From Enterococcus mundtii (GTDB lineage: Bacteria > Bacillota > Bacilli > Lactobacillales > Enterococcaceae), in contig NZ_CP025473.1 of NCBI RefSeq assembly GCF_003957375.1, positions 2,540,001-2,604,000 on the forward strand: DNA of 64,000 nucleotides, given 5' to 3'. A model generated the notes under the pieces. The model was not told the DNA's origin and ran no database searches. It saw nothing but the letters and a program-made list of their open reading frames with translations. This document shows, piece after piece, positions 23,668 to 32,223 of this stretch; the first letter of the stretch is position 1, and the number at the start of each line of letters is the position of its first letter. Both the position numbers and the translations under genes were made by a program.

Positions 23668-25170
23668 TTACATACTTACAGCAAAGTCAGGTGCATACCA
23701 TTGAACTGAGCCAATTTTAACACTTTCGCCCGGTTGTGGTGCATGGATGTATTGTCCGCCACCTAAAGAAATTGCTACGTGGTAAGTGCCACCAGCTGCT
23801 CCCCAGAATAATAAGTCTCCAGCTTTTGCTTGAGAAACTGAGATTCTAGCTCCTGCTGATTCTTGAGGTACAGTCCAACCACCGATGTCACGACCAGTTA
23901 CTTGTAGGTACACATAGCGTGTAAATCCAGAACAGTCAAATCCACTTGGATCTTTTCCACCCCATACATAAGGAGTCCCAATGTATTTCATCGCTTCAGC
24001 TACAATCGCTGCTCCATTAGTAGATGGAGCCGTTGGTGCTGGAATTGATGGTGCCGGCGTTGATGGCTCCGGTGTTGATGGAGCTGGTGTTGCAGGTGTT
24101 GATGGCTCCGGTGTTGATGGAGCTGGTGTTGCAGGTGTTGATGACTCCGGCGTTGATGGTGTTGTTGTTTCTGGAACAGATGGTGTAGTAGTAGATTCTT
24201 CTGTTGAAGATTCTGGTACACTACTTTCAGTTGTTGAATCTTCTGTTGATGTAGATGATTCAGGAACTGAAGATTGTTCTGTTGAAGATTCAGCACTTGA
24301 TGATGATTCTGAAGTAGCTGATTCAGAAACTTCTGTTGATTCTTGTACTGATGAAGAAGAAGCTTGCTCTTGTGCTGCTGCAGCGGCAACTGCTGCTGCT
24401 TGTTCACGTGCTTCTCTTTCAGCTTGTTCTTGTGCTGCTTGTTGACGCGCTTGCTCTGCTAAACGAGCTTGTTCACGAATACGTGCTTGCTCTGCTTCAG
24501 CTTCTGCTTTTTGGCGGTTCAAGTCTTCTTTTTTATCTTCTGCTGTTGCTTGTTCAGCCGCTAAAGTAGTTTTTAGGACATTTAAATCAGCTTGTTTTGA
24601 TAGTAAGTCGCCTTTTTGTGATTCTAAAGCCGCTTGGTTTTCTGCTAACTCTTGTAGCTTCGCTTCATTTTCAGCTTTTTTATCTTCAACTGCCTGTTTG
24701 TCTTCTTTTTGTTGTTTCACTAAGTCTTGGTTCGCACGTACAATTGATGACATTGCTTGAACGCGTCCGATAGCATCTGAGAATGACTCAGCATTCAATA
24801 CTGCATCGATGTAGTTAGAGCTTGTACCTTTAACTTGTGTTTCACGTGCTTGCTCTTGGATCGTTGCTTCACGTTTTTCGATACGTTCTTGTAGATCAGC
24901 AATTTCTTGTGTCAATTGAGAAGACTCTTGACGTAATGTTGCTTGATTAGCTAATAAAGTTTCAGCTTTTGTATTGATGTCAGCGACTTGACCTTCTAAT
25001 GCCTCGATTTGAGATTGGGCACTTGCTTGTTGGTTTTGTAATTCCGCAATTTTTTGATCTTGTTGTTGTATTTGAGAATCAAAATCTTCCGCCGCGGCTG
25101 CGATCGGTGATGCTACGGCAGTCAAGGCCATTGAACTTACCATTACTGCTGATACTAAACTCTTTTTCAC
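23668..25170 (-). CDS. sagA: Secreted peptidoglycan hydrolase SagA (NlpC/P60)
   Basis: Secreted DL-endopeptidase that cuts peptidoglycan stems. In E. faecium SagA is essential or nearly so, aids septum separation, and its muropeptide products activate host NOD2. The 500-residue protein has a signal peptide (about 1-27, cut after AAAA), a long Gln/Ala/Glu coiled coil (about 30-245), a Ser/Thr/Pro linker with repeats (about 255-385) and an NlpC/P60 domain with Cys413 (in FDCSGF), His464 and His476. The spacing of the triad equals that of E. faecium SagA. The start is GTG at 25170 with GGAGG. Downstream of mreCD, which also shape the wall. Confidence 0.95.
   Translation of the reverse strand: MKKSLVSAVMVSSMALTAVASPIAAAAEDFDSQIQQQDQKIAELQNQQASAQSQIEALEGQVADINTKAETLLANQATLRQESSQLTQEIADLQERIEKREATIQEQARETQVKGTSSNYIDAVLNAESFSDAIGRVQAMSSIVRANQDLVKQQKEDKQAVEDKKAENEAKLQELAENQAALESQKGDLLSKQADLNVLKTTLAAEQATAEDKKEDLNRQKAEAEAEQARIREQARLAEQARQQAAQEQAEREAREQAAAVAAAAAQEQASSSSVQESTEVSESATSESSSSAESSTEQSSVPESSTSTEDSTTESSVPESSTEESTTTPSVPETTTPSTPESSTPATPAPSTPEPSTPATPAPSTPEPSTPAPSIPAPTAPSTNGAAIVAEAMKYIGTPYVWGGKDPSGFDCSGFTRYVYLQVTGRDIGGWTVPQESAGARISVSQAKAGDLLFWGAAGGTYHVAISLGGGQYIHAPQPGESVKIGSVQWYAPDFAVSM
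24062..24139 (-). repeat. 39-bp tandem repeat in the sagA linker
   Basis: Two identical head-to-tail 39-base units (24062-24100 and 24101-24139) encode a Thr-Pro/Ala-Pro/Glu-Pro-rich 13-residue unit. Degenerate copies flank them. In-frame repeats of this kind let the linker change length between strains. Confidence 0.85.
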
Positions 25171-25241
25171 TCTTCATTCCTCCGACTGGCTTAATTTAAT
25201 AAATATCTAAAAATATTTAAGTCTTTCTTAACGATAACAAA

Positions 25242-25250
25242 ATTGTACCA
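25242..25250 (-). promoter_or_regulatory. Candidate sagA promoter (extended -10)
   Basis: On the minus strand TGGTACAAT (complement of 25242-25250) is an extended -10. A TTGACA lies only 11 bases upstream of the -10, too close to act as a -35. The leader would be about 65 bases. Confidence 0.45.
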
Positions 25251-25279
25251 TAGCAGTATGTCAATGAGATAATAGTTAT

Positions 25280-25296
25280 GTTACAAAAACATTTCA
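25280..25296 (-). promoter_or_regulatory. Possible WalR-type box upstream of sagA
   Basis: On the minus strand TGAAATGTTTTTGTAAC matches TGTWAH-N5-TGTWAH at 11 of 12 defined positions and lies about 35 bases before the -10. WalKR controls wall hydrolases of this kind in Firmicutes. The site here is an inference. Confidence 0.4.
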
Positions 25297-25422
25297 AAAC
25301 AACTGATTATAATGACAGAAATGTAAGATGACATGGTTATTTTCATAATACATTTTTCAACAATTAAATAATGTCCGTTTTAAATTAAATAAAAAAAGCT
25401 GAGCTATTGGGCTTCTCGCACC

Positions 25423-25556
25423 ACCTAAAAGAGATTAAATGGCGGGAACAGAAGTAACTTCTTCGGAAATAAGGCGCCATCCACAAAAATTTGAAAAACA
25501 ATTTTCGTGGATGGCGCCTTATTTTTCGAGACTAAACAGTTACGTCCCGACCTTCT
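25423..25556. repeat. Palindromic intergenic repeat, copy A
   Basis: The core is a perfect 18-base-pair hairpin, AAATAAGGCGCCATCCAC (25467-25484) with its complement at 25507-25524, and an AT-rich loop. Flanks GGCGGGAACAGAAGTAAC on the left and GTTACGTCCCGACC on the right form outer inverted arms. Copies B (49798), C (38713) and D (55534) share the left end. The right arm overlaps the last codons and stop of mreD. The flanking A/T runs could make it a two-way terminator. It resembles in kind the small repeats described in E. faecalis (EFAR), but identity is not claimed. Confidence 0.85.
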
Positions 25557-26056
25557 TTGAATAGCTTCTTTAACGGGAATACAAGTAGAGCGAACAATAC
25601 CATATTCAATAATAATGTTGGGCCTAAGTATTTAGTGATAAAGTACGTACTATCTACACTCGCAAGTTTGAATACCATTTGTACGATCAATGTAAACAAC
25701 TCATAGCCTGTGATGAAAATGATGAGGCTAAAAAACTCAGTAAAAATATTTACATGGATGACCGATTTCATCCCATACATAATAAATACTAATAAAGGTA
25801 AAGCAACTGCGTAAATACCAATCACACCAATATAGTAAGAATCAAAGATAATACCTAAAACTAATGTCGTAATCAGTAAGTAGCGTTTGGAAAAACTCAA
25901 ACTGCAAAATAGTAAAACCAATATCAAAAGATGCGCACTTGCCATGTAGTCACCGCTCGACCACCTGATCATCATTCGGGTAAAGTGCCCATCGATCAAC
26001 ATGAGTAAGAACAGGAGGAACGGCAAATAAATGGTCATTTTCTCTTTTTTCAGCAT
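25532..26056 (-). CDS. mreD: Rod shape-determining protein MreD
   Basis: 174-residue polytopic membrane protein with five or six hydrophobic segments, positioned four bases after mreC. MreC and MreD help organise peripheral wall synthesis; in ovococci they act with the elongation machinery and not with an MreB cable. GTGGAGG precedes the ATG. The last residues (RDVTV) and the TAG stop are encoded by the right arm of repeat A, so the natural C-terminus may have been replaced by the insertion. Confidence 0.93.
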   Translation of the reverse strand: MLKKEKMTIYLPFLLFLLMLIDGHFTRMMIRWSSGDYMASAHLLILVLLFCSLSFSKRYLLITTLVLGIIFDSYYIGVIGIYAVALPLLVFIMYGMKSVIHVNIFTEFFSLIIFITGYELFTLIVQMVFKLASVDSTYFITKYLGPTLLLNMVLFALLVFPLKKLFKEGRDVTV

Positions 26057-26059
26057 GGA

Positions 26060-26914
26060 CTATTCCTCCACAAGACGTTTGATGATCGTTACTACTGGGA
26101 GATCATACATATCCGCATAAGGTTTGACATAAACTTCGCGATCTAGCCCATAACTATCTGGTTTTGTTTTGATGACTGTACCTATTTGTAGATCTGCTGG
26201 CGAGTTGCCTCCAAGACCTGATGTTTGTACTACGTCACCCTCTTTGATTTCACTGTCACCTGTTAGTTGTGTCACAACTAGCGCTTGTAACTTTTCGTCA
26301 TAATTCTTGAGTAAACCGAAAGATTCTCCGTTTCCAGAAGATACGCGGACAGGGAAATGGTTGGAACTTACGTTTGATGAAGTCAGCAATTCTACTTTAG
26401 AAGAAGTGGCATTGACTTCAATGACACGTCCGACTAAACCTTTTTGCGCCATGACTGCCATATTGACTTCGATTCCATCATTTGATCCTTTATCGACGAC
26501 TAATAGATCTTGCCATGAGTCAGGTGAACGAGTGATCACATTTGCTGTGACTCTTTCATAACTCGTCAACGTTTGGCTTAAATCGAGTTCGCTTTTTAGC
26601 GCATCGATTTCTTTTTGCATGTTCTTGTTTTTTTGAGCTATCTCATCATAGCTGTCGATTTTTTCTTTTAACCGTTCATTTTCTGAATAGGTGGTGAAAA
26701 GATGATGTACTGAATCCACGCCATTTTGGACCCATTTGACCGGAGCAGAAATCGTCCGATCGACAAAAGAGACACTGTCGTTCACAATAGATTGGAAGAA
26801 ATTGGGCTTTCCTTCATTCGCTCGCTGGGCAGCTGTCACACTTAGGACCGTTACTACAATAATAACGATAACTAAGGTAATAATGATATTTTTATTAGGA
26901 TTGAACTTCTTCAC
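26060..26914 (-). CDS. mreC: Cell shape-determining protein MreC
   Basis: Bitopic protein with one N-terminal transmembrane helix (about 8-28), a coiled coil (about 75-110) and an extracellular beta domain with GLVGRVIEV and TSGLGG typical of MreC. 284 residues. The start is GTG with GAGGTG upstream. First gene of the mreC-mreD pair; sagA follows but has its own promoter region. Confidence 0.94.
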   Translation of the reverse strand: MKKFNPNKNIIITLVIVIIVVTVLSVTAAQRANEGKPNFFQSIVNDSVSFVDRTISAPVKWVQNGVDSVHHLFTTYSENERLKEKIDSYDEIAQKNKNMQKEIDALKSELDLSQTLTSYERVTANVITRSPDSWQDLLVVDKGSNDGIEVNMAVMAQKGLVGRVIEVNATSSKVELLTSSNVSSNHFPVRVSSGNGESFGLLKNYDEKLQALVVTQLTGDSEIKEGDVVQTSGLGGNSPADLQIGTVIKTKPDSYGLDREVYVKPYADMYDLPVVTIIKRLVEE

Positions 26915-27073
26915 AAAGACACCTCGAATTAAATTAGACTCTTACCTGTAATTTTATCATTAAATAAGGGGAAACAAAAGGCTCGACCCTTCTTTTAAGC
27001 TTTTTTTAGCAAATAATTTAAACTGTCATTTTTCCGCTTCATTTCTTTTGCTACTTTGTCCTGAACCGATCCA

Positions 27074-27712
27074 TCAATCTTTACTTTGGATGACTGAAAT
27101 GATTCCTTCAGAGAAGCTGAAGGATGCTTTGTCAGTGACAAATTCATTGCTTGCATAAGAAGTTGGACGAGATACTTCCTCGTTTGATAGTTGATATTTG
27201 CTGTCAGATAGTGTCAATTGACTAACAGGTGTCAAACAACAGTATGCCAAATACTTCATTTCAGGAATTTTTTTTATCTCGTAAGCTCCTGGTAGATAGT
27301 AAGTGATTACGTTTTGTTTGTCTTGTATTTGAATCTGTCGTATAAAGGGCTGAAACCGTGGTTCTAGTGCTAACCATAGATTAGCTAATAAATGATCCAA
27401 TCTTCCACCAGTTGCACCGATCAGTGTCACGCTTGCTTCTGGAAAGTGTTCAAATGTCTTTACTAAACCTAGCTGAGTGTCCGTATCGTCTTTCTCTGCT
27501 GGCGCTTGTTGTACTTCGACAGCTTTAGCGGATACTCGTTGATATTCCGATGAAGACAATGAATCAAAATCACCGATTGCTAGATCTAATGAATAGCCTT
27601 TTTCAAGCAAATAGAGTGCCCCACGGTCGATGCCTACGTATCGATCAAATGATTGCTGTGATAAGTCTGGCCAATTTTCTGGTGAGCCGCCTGCAACAAG
27701 TAATACTTCCAT
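27074..27712 (-). CDS. thiN: Thiamine pyrophosphokinase
   Basis: Transfers pyrophosphate from ATP to thiamine, making TPP. The 212-residue protein has the DRGALYLLEKG and AIGDFDSLS motifs near the N-terminus and EKDDTDTQLG and TGGRLDHLLANL further on, as in the TPK fold. Its ATG overlaps the TAA of rpe by one base. With the thiamine transporter gene thiT at 42652 the cell can take up and activate thiamine, while no biosynthesis genes are in the window. Confidence 0.95.
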   Translation of the reverse strand: MEVLLVAGGSPENWPDLSQQSFDRYVGIDRGALYLLEKGYSLDLAIGDFDSLSSSEYQRVSAKAVEVQQAPAEKDDTDTQLGLVKTFEHFPEASVTLIGATGGRLDHLLANLWLALEPRFQPFIRQIQIQDKQNVITYYLPGAYEIKKIPEMKYLAYCCLTPVSQLTLSDSKYQLSNEEVSRPTSYASNEFVTDKASFSFSEGIISVIQSKD

Positions 27713-28362
27713 TAGCCTAATGCCTTTTTCAATTGATCGATTTGAGCTGCTGGATCTTCTGCACTATAGACATAGGAGCCTGCAACAAATACGTCTGCAC
27801 CTGCTTCACGACAAATTTTTGCAGTTTCTGGAACGATTCCACCATCCACTTCGATTTGATAGGTCCAATCATTCACCTTGCGTAATTCCGCTAACTCCGC
27901 GATTTTATCCACTGTTTCTGTAATAAAGCTTTGTCCGCCAAATCCTGGATTGACTGTCATCACTAACACTTGATCAACTAAAGGCAAAACATGCTTGATC
28001 ATTTCGATCGGTGTACCAGGATTAATAACGACCCCTGCTTTGACATCTAAATCTTTGATCATCTGGATCGCACGATGGATATGTGGTGTCGATTCCACAT
28101 GAACCGTAATGATATCTGAACCTGCTTTTGCAAAATCAGCAATATAATTTTCAGGATTGATGATCATCAAATGAACGTCTAACGGTAGTTTTGTGACCGG
28201 ACGGATTGCTTGCACTACATTCGATCCGAATGTAATGTTGGGAACGAATTGGCCGTCCATTACGTCCACATGGATATAGTCTGCTCCACCTTTTTCTACT
28301 CGTTCAATGTCTGCTTGGAGATTGGCGAAATCTGCGCTTAAAATCGATGGTGCTATTTTCAT
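27712..28362 (-). CDS. rpe: Ribulose-phosphate 3-epimerase
   Basis: Interconverts D-ribulose 5-phosphate and D-xylulose 5-phosphate in the pentose phosphate route. 216-residue TIM barrel with APSILSADF at the N-terminus, HVDVMDGQFVPN (metal ligands), HLMI, VNPGFGGQ and VDGGI. TAGGAGG precedes the ATG. Sits between rsgA and thiN, a conserved Firmicute trio. Confidence 0.96.
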   Translation of the reverse strand: MKIAPSILSADFANLQADIERVEKGGADYIHVDVMDGQFVPNITFGSNVVQAIRPVTKLPLDVHLMIINPENYIADFAKAGSDIITVHVESTPHIHRAIQMIKDLDVKAGVVINPGTPIEMIKHVLPLVDQVLVMTVNPGFGGQSFITETVDKIAELAELRKVNDWTYQIEVDGGIVPETAKICREAGADVFVAGSYVYSAEDPAAQIDQLKKALG

Positions 28363-28374
28363 AAAAATACCCTC

Positions 28375-29280
28375 CTACTTTCTTCTAGTTTCTTTTTTGT
28401 TGTACATCGGTTTACGGTTTTCAACTTCTTGCAAAAATTGCAAGTAATTGTCATAGCGAGTCTGTGCAATTTCTTTTGCCGCTACTCTTCGTTTGACTTC
28501 ACAATCTGGCTCTTTTACGTGCATACACTCTCTAAAGCGACAGTCTACAGAAGCATCGAGAAATTCAGGGAATTGTTTGGATAACTCGACAGGTTCGATG
28601 ACTAAGAAATCAATAGAACTGAAACCTGGTGTATCGGCAACCAATCCATCATAGAGTGGTAATAACTCGACATGTCTTGTCGTGTGACGTCCACGTCCTA
28701 AAGAATCAGAAATTTCACCTGTTTCTAACTCAAGTTCTGGTGAGATTTGGTTGAGTAACGTCGATTTACCTGCACCTGACTGTCCCATGAAAACGGTCAG
28801 TCTTTCTGGAAAATAGCGAACTAATTCATCAGTATCACCTTGTGTGCGTGGCACGATCACTGGATAGCCGATTTTTTCGTAAGTCTCTTTAATTTCTTTT
28901 ATTTGTGTAGAATCGACAGCTAAATCCGTTTTCGTCAAATAGATCACTGGCTCGATCGATTCATATTCCAACATGACTAAAAAACGGTCGAGTAGATTAT
29001 AAGAGAATGTTGGTTCGATCAAACTCGTCACAACAACTCCTAAATCAACATTTGCTACTGGTGGTCGTACTAATTGATTTTTACGTGGTAAAACTTCTAG
29101 TAGATAGCCATCGGTCTTGTTTTCACTTTCAAATACGACTTGATCGCCAACAAGGGGCGTGATCTTTCGATTACGAAAATTCCCTCGACCTCGTGTCTGA
29201 TAGGTCTCTCCATCTTTATATACGTAATAAAATCCACTTATTGCTTTTCTGATTTGCCCTTTAATGAAACCCACCTCCAT
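28375..29280 (-). CDS. rsgA: Ribosome small-subunit-dependent GTPase A
   Basis: Circularly permuted GTPase that checks maturation of the 30S subunit. Order: OB fold (about 1-75), G4 YLTKTDL, G1 GQSGAGKSTLLN (about 170), G2 and G3 (DTPGFSS), and a zinc-binding tail with CRFRECMHVKEPDC. About 300 residues is normal. Start problem: the only ATG (29280) has no ribosome-binding site and itself overlaps GGAGGTG. A codon ATT at 29265, followed by KGQIRKAISGF, sits at the right distance from GGAGG, so translation may start at this rare codon. Confidence 0.93.
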   Translation of the reverse strand: MEVGFIKGQIRKAISGFYYVYKDGETYQTRGRGNFRNRKITPLVGDQVVFESENKTDGYLLEVLPRKNQLVRPPVANVDLGVVVTSLIEPTFSYNLLDRFLVMLEYESIEPVIYLTKTDLAVDSTQIKEIKETYEKIGYPVIVPRTQGDTDELVRYFPERLTVFMGQSGAGKSTLLNQISPELELETGEISDSLGRGRHTTRHVELLPLYDGLVADTPGFSSIDFLVIEPVELSKQFPEFLDASVDCRFRECMHVKEPDCEVKRRVAAKEIAQTRYDNYLQFLQEVENRKPMYNKKETRRK

Positions 29281-29327
29281 TTTTAGTATATTTTACCATA
29301 GGACAACAAAAGTTAGGAGAAATCACC

Positions 29328-29391
29328 AAAAAATAGACCTAAGAATTTCCTCAAATGCCGCCGACATTTTGAATTCTCAGATCTATTTTTT
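29328..29391 (-). terminator. Terminator after the PASTA kinase gene
   Basis: Long stem (29328-29347 with 29371-29391) with G-U pairs; in minus sense it ends in a U6 run. It separates the kinase unit from rsgA-rpe-thiN. Confidence 0.75.
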
Positions 29392-29425
29392 ATCATTGTC
29401 GTTTTAGTTCGTTTGATTCTGTCTA

Positions 29426-31474
29426 CTAGTCACTATCCGTCGAGGACGGAGTAGTGGTACTACTGCTAGTTGTTTCGGAACTTGAACTACTGCTTGAACT
29501 ACTAGAAGAACTGCTGGAAGAATCTTTTTCAGAACTTGATGATGCTTTCGCTGGGTCTGGTCCTTTTGAGTAAATCACATTGACGATCGTTCCTGATGTG
29601 ATCGATGCACCTACTCCTGGATCTGTACGGATCACTTTGTCTTTTTCTACTGTATCTGAAAACTCATAAGTTTCATGACCAATGTAGTCGGCACCGATAC
29701 CAGATAAGTAACTTTGCGCATCACTTTTCGTATAACCAGAAATGTCATTCAGTGTCTTCGCATCTGGTCCTCGACTCACCACGAAACTAATAAATGTCGC
29801 ATCCGTCAATGGTTCCCCAAAACTTGGTGACTGACTGATGATAGCACCGGCTGGGACTGTATCACTATAATCGTCCGTTGCACTGATATTCGTATAGCCA
29901 TTCGTTCTCAAAATACTAAGAACTGTTTCATAGTTTTGTCCAGTGTAATCGCTCATCGTCGGCTGACTTCCTTTACTAACAGTAAAAGTAATCGTATCTG
30001 ATGTGGGATCGACTTCTGTTCCTTCATCTTCTGATTGTGAGATGATATTTCCACTAGTGACCTCATCACTAAATTCTTCTTCTTTTTTGATTCTACTTGA
30101 AGAGAAGCCTAAATCCAGTAGCTGCTTGCGCGCTTCATCGTAAGACATACCCGTAAAATCATCGAGTTGGATTTTCTTCTTACCTGTACTGATATAAAGC
30201 GTGACTTCACGATTTTGTTTCACTGTTGTTCCTGAGGCTGGATCTGTTTTGACCACATTTCCTTTCTCAATCGTATCGTCAGCGATTTCTTCAGTGTTCG
30301 TTGCTACCTTTAATTTTGCTTGTGTCAAAGCTTCTCTTGCTGAGGCTTCGGATTGACCCGATACATCGGGAATCGTTACTTCTCCTCGTCCACCTGAAGC
30401 AAATAAAATCGCTGTCCCAATCCCTAACAAAGCAAGCAAGACCAGCAAAATGACCCACCATTTTTTTCTTTTTTTAGTCTTTACATCTGGCATTGTTTCT
30501 TCGGGATCTGGTAATTCTTCCGCTGGTTTCTCTTCGGGAAGAGGCATTGACTTAAAGGTATCTGGCATCGGTGTTTCTGCCGTCAATGGTGTCAATACTC
30601 TCGTTTCGTTGTCCATCGCCTGGGGTTGCCATCTTTCTTCGTTTGCTCGTTCTAACGACAACACAGTTGCTAGGTCATCTGCCATTTCTTCTGCCGTTTT
30701 ATACCGGTCGACAGGTTCTTTGGCTGTTGCTTTCAAGACAACATTCTCCAACGACTGAGGTGCCCCTGGATCTAACTCTTTGATTGAAGGCAAGTCATCT
30801 TGAAAATGTTTCAGTGCAATGGTGACAGCTGATTCCCCATCAAAAGGAACGCTTCCTGTCAGCATTTCATATAAAATGATCCCTAACGCATAGATATCTG
30901 ATTGTTTTGTCGCCATACTACCTCTTGCTTGTTCTGGTGAAAGGTAGTGAACCGAACCAAGCATCGTATTCGTTTGGGTGATCGATGTTTCAGATAAAGC
31001 AATCGCAATACCAAAATCGGTGATTTTCACAACACCTTCATTATCGATCAAGACATTTTGTGGTTTTAGATCACGGTGGATGATTTGATGGCTATGTGCT
31101 AAAGAAATCGCAGACAAGATTTGTTGCATGATGTTTACTGCTGTTTCATAAGGAATCGGATAGTGCGTTTGGATATAACGTTTTAAATCCATTCCCTTTA
31201 CATATTCCATAACTAAGTACTGCATGTTATCTTCTTCACCGACATCATACACACTAACGATATTTGGATGAACTAATTCGGTTGCCGCTAATGCTTCTCG
31301 TTGAAAACGACGGATCGCCGTTTGGTCATTTTGGAAATCAAAGCGTAGGACTTTGATTGCAACATCTCGATCTAAAATCAAGTCATGGGCTAAAAAGACA
31401 TTTGCCATACCGCCACTACCGATGTTACCGGTAATTTGGTAACGACCATTTAATTTTCTTCCTGGCTCAATCAT
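29426..31474 (-). CDS. prkC: PASTA-domain Ser/Thr protein kinase (PrkC/IreK)
   Basis: Transmembrane kinase that senses wall fragments or lipid II and in enterococci promotes cephalosporin tolerance (IreK in E. faecalis). Kinase domain at about 10-270 with G-loop GSGGMANV, Lys41, catalytic Asp135 in HRDLKPQN and Asp153 in DFG. A transmembrane helix lies at about 340-360. Outside are four PASTA repeats (about 366-640), then a Ser/Thr-only tail with a run of Ser. 682 residues. Its ATG overlaps the stop of the phosphatase gene (ATGA), so the antagonists are made from one message. Confidence 0.96.
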   Translation of the reverse strand: MIEPGRKLNGRYQITGNIGSGGMANVFLAHDLILDRDVAIKVLRFDFQNDQTAIRRFQREALAATELVHPNIVSVYDVGEEDNMQYLVMEYVKGMDLKRYIQTHYPIPYETAVNIMQQILSAISLAHSHQIIHRDLKPQNVLIDNEGVVKITDFGIAIALSETSITQTNTMLGSVHYLSPEQARGSMATKQSDIYALGIILYEMLTGSVPFDGESAVTIALKHFQDDLPSIKELDPGAPQSLENVVLKATAKEPVDRYKTAEEMADDLATVLSLERANEERWQPQAMDNETRVLTPLTAETPMPDTFKSMPLPEEKPAEELPDPEETMPDVKTKKRKKWWVILLVLLALLGIGTAILFASGGRGEVTIPDVSGQSEASAREALTQAKLKVATNTEEIADDTIEKGNVVKTDPASGTTVKQNREVTLYISTGKKKIQLDDFTGMSYDEARKQLLDLGFSSSRIKKEEEFSDEVTSGNIISQSEDEGTEVDPTSDTITFTVSKGSQPTMSDYTGQNYETVLSILRTNGYTNISATDDYSDTVPAGAIISQSPSFGEPLTDATFISFVVSRGPDAKTLNDISGYTKSDAQSYLSGIGADYIGHETYEFSDTVEKDKVIRTDPGVGASITSGTIVNVIYSKGPDPAKASSSSEKDSSSSSSSSSSSSSSSETTSSSTTTPSSTDSD

Positions 31475-32211
31475 GCAACATCCTCCTTGTATTCAATAAG
31501 AAGAACGCTGATATTATCTGCTCCGCCAGCTTCATTTGCTTGGTCCACTAATTGCGTTACTTTTTCTGATAATGATCCTTCTTGATTGATGATCGTACCG
31601 ATCGTTTCTTCTGACAGCATATTCGTCAAACCATCCGAACATAGAAGCAAACAATCTTGGAGTTGCCAAAGATACGTTGCAACATCGACTTCTAATGATC
31701 CTGGCATACCGACAGATCGAGTCAAGATATTCTTACGTGGATGATTGACGGCCATTTCTTCGCTGATTTCACCAGATTTGACTAATTCATTTACTAAAGA
31801 ATGGTCTTCCGTCAAGCGAATGATCCGATTATCGCGAAGCAAATACGCACGACTATCGCCAACATTGGCAATCGTAAAACGTTCCTCTGATAGGGCAGCT
31901 GCTACGATTGTTGTTCCCATTCCGTTATATTCAAGCTGTTCTTGTCCTAATTGATGAATCGCGCGGTTTTCTTCTTGGATCGCTTGGATAAACCACTGCG
32001 CGATTTTTTCGTCATCAAGTAACGCTTGCTCTTCCCAGGCTTTCCCTAAATTTGTGACGGCCATTTGACTAGCAATATCGCCTGCGCGATGCCCACCCAT
32101 GCCATCTGCTAAAACCGCCAGCGTGAGACCGACTTGGTTTTCAAATACACTGACATAATCTTGATTCGTATTACGTCTTCTTCCTACATCTGATTGATAT
32201 TCAATCTGCAT
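31471..32211 (-). CDS. stp: PP2C-type Ser/Thr phosphatase (Stp/IreP)
   Basis: Removes phosphate from the kinase and its targets. 246 residues with the metal-binding motifs [12 protein letters not shown] (about 36-47), [16 protein letters not shown] and [12 protein letters not shown] of the PPM family. It lies 12 bases after rsmB and overlaps the kinase gene by four bases. GAGGTG precedes the ATG. Confidence 0.96.
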   Translation of the reverse strand: MQIEYQSDVGRRRNTNQDYVSVFENQVGLTLAVLADGMGGHRAGDIASQMAVTNLGKAWEEQALLDDEKIAQWFIQAIQEENRAIHQLGQEQLEYNGMGTTIVAAALSEERFTIANVGDSRAYLLRDNRIIRLTEDHSLVNELVKSGEISEEMAVNHPRKNILTRSVGMPGSLEVDVATYLWQLQDCLLLCSDGLTNMLSEETIGTIINQEGSLSEKVTQLVDQANEAGGADNISVLLIEYKEDVA

Positions 32212-32223
32212 ACTTTCACCTCA

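Noticed and set aside
23981-24569. Long antisense and out-of-frame open frames over sagA (up to 154 residues, Asp/Val/Gly- or Gln-rich)
   Set aside because: They mirror the repetitive Ser/Thr/Pro and coiled-coil coding region of sagA and have no ribosome-binding site of their own.
26995-27080. Short frame after thiN ending in KNDSLNYLLKKA
   Set aside because: It has no start codon with a ribosome-binding site outside thiN and its only ATG would give 15 residues.
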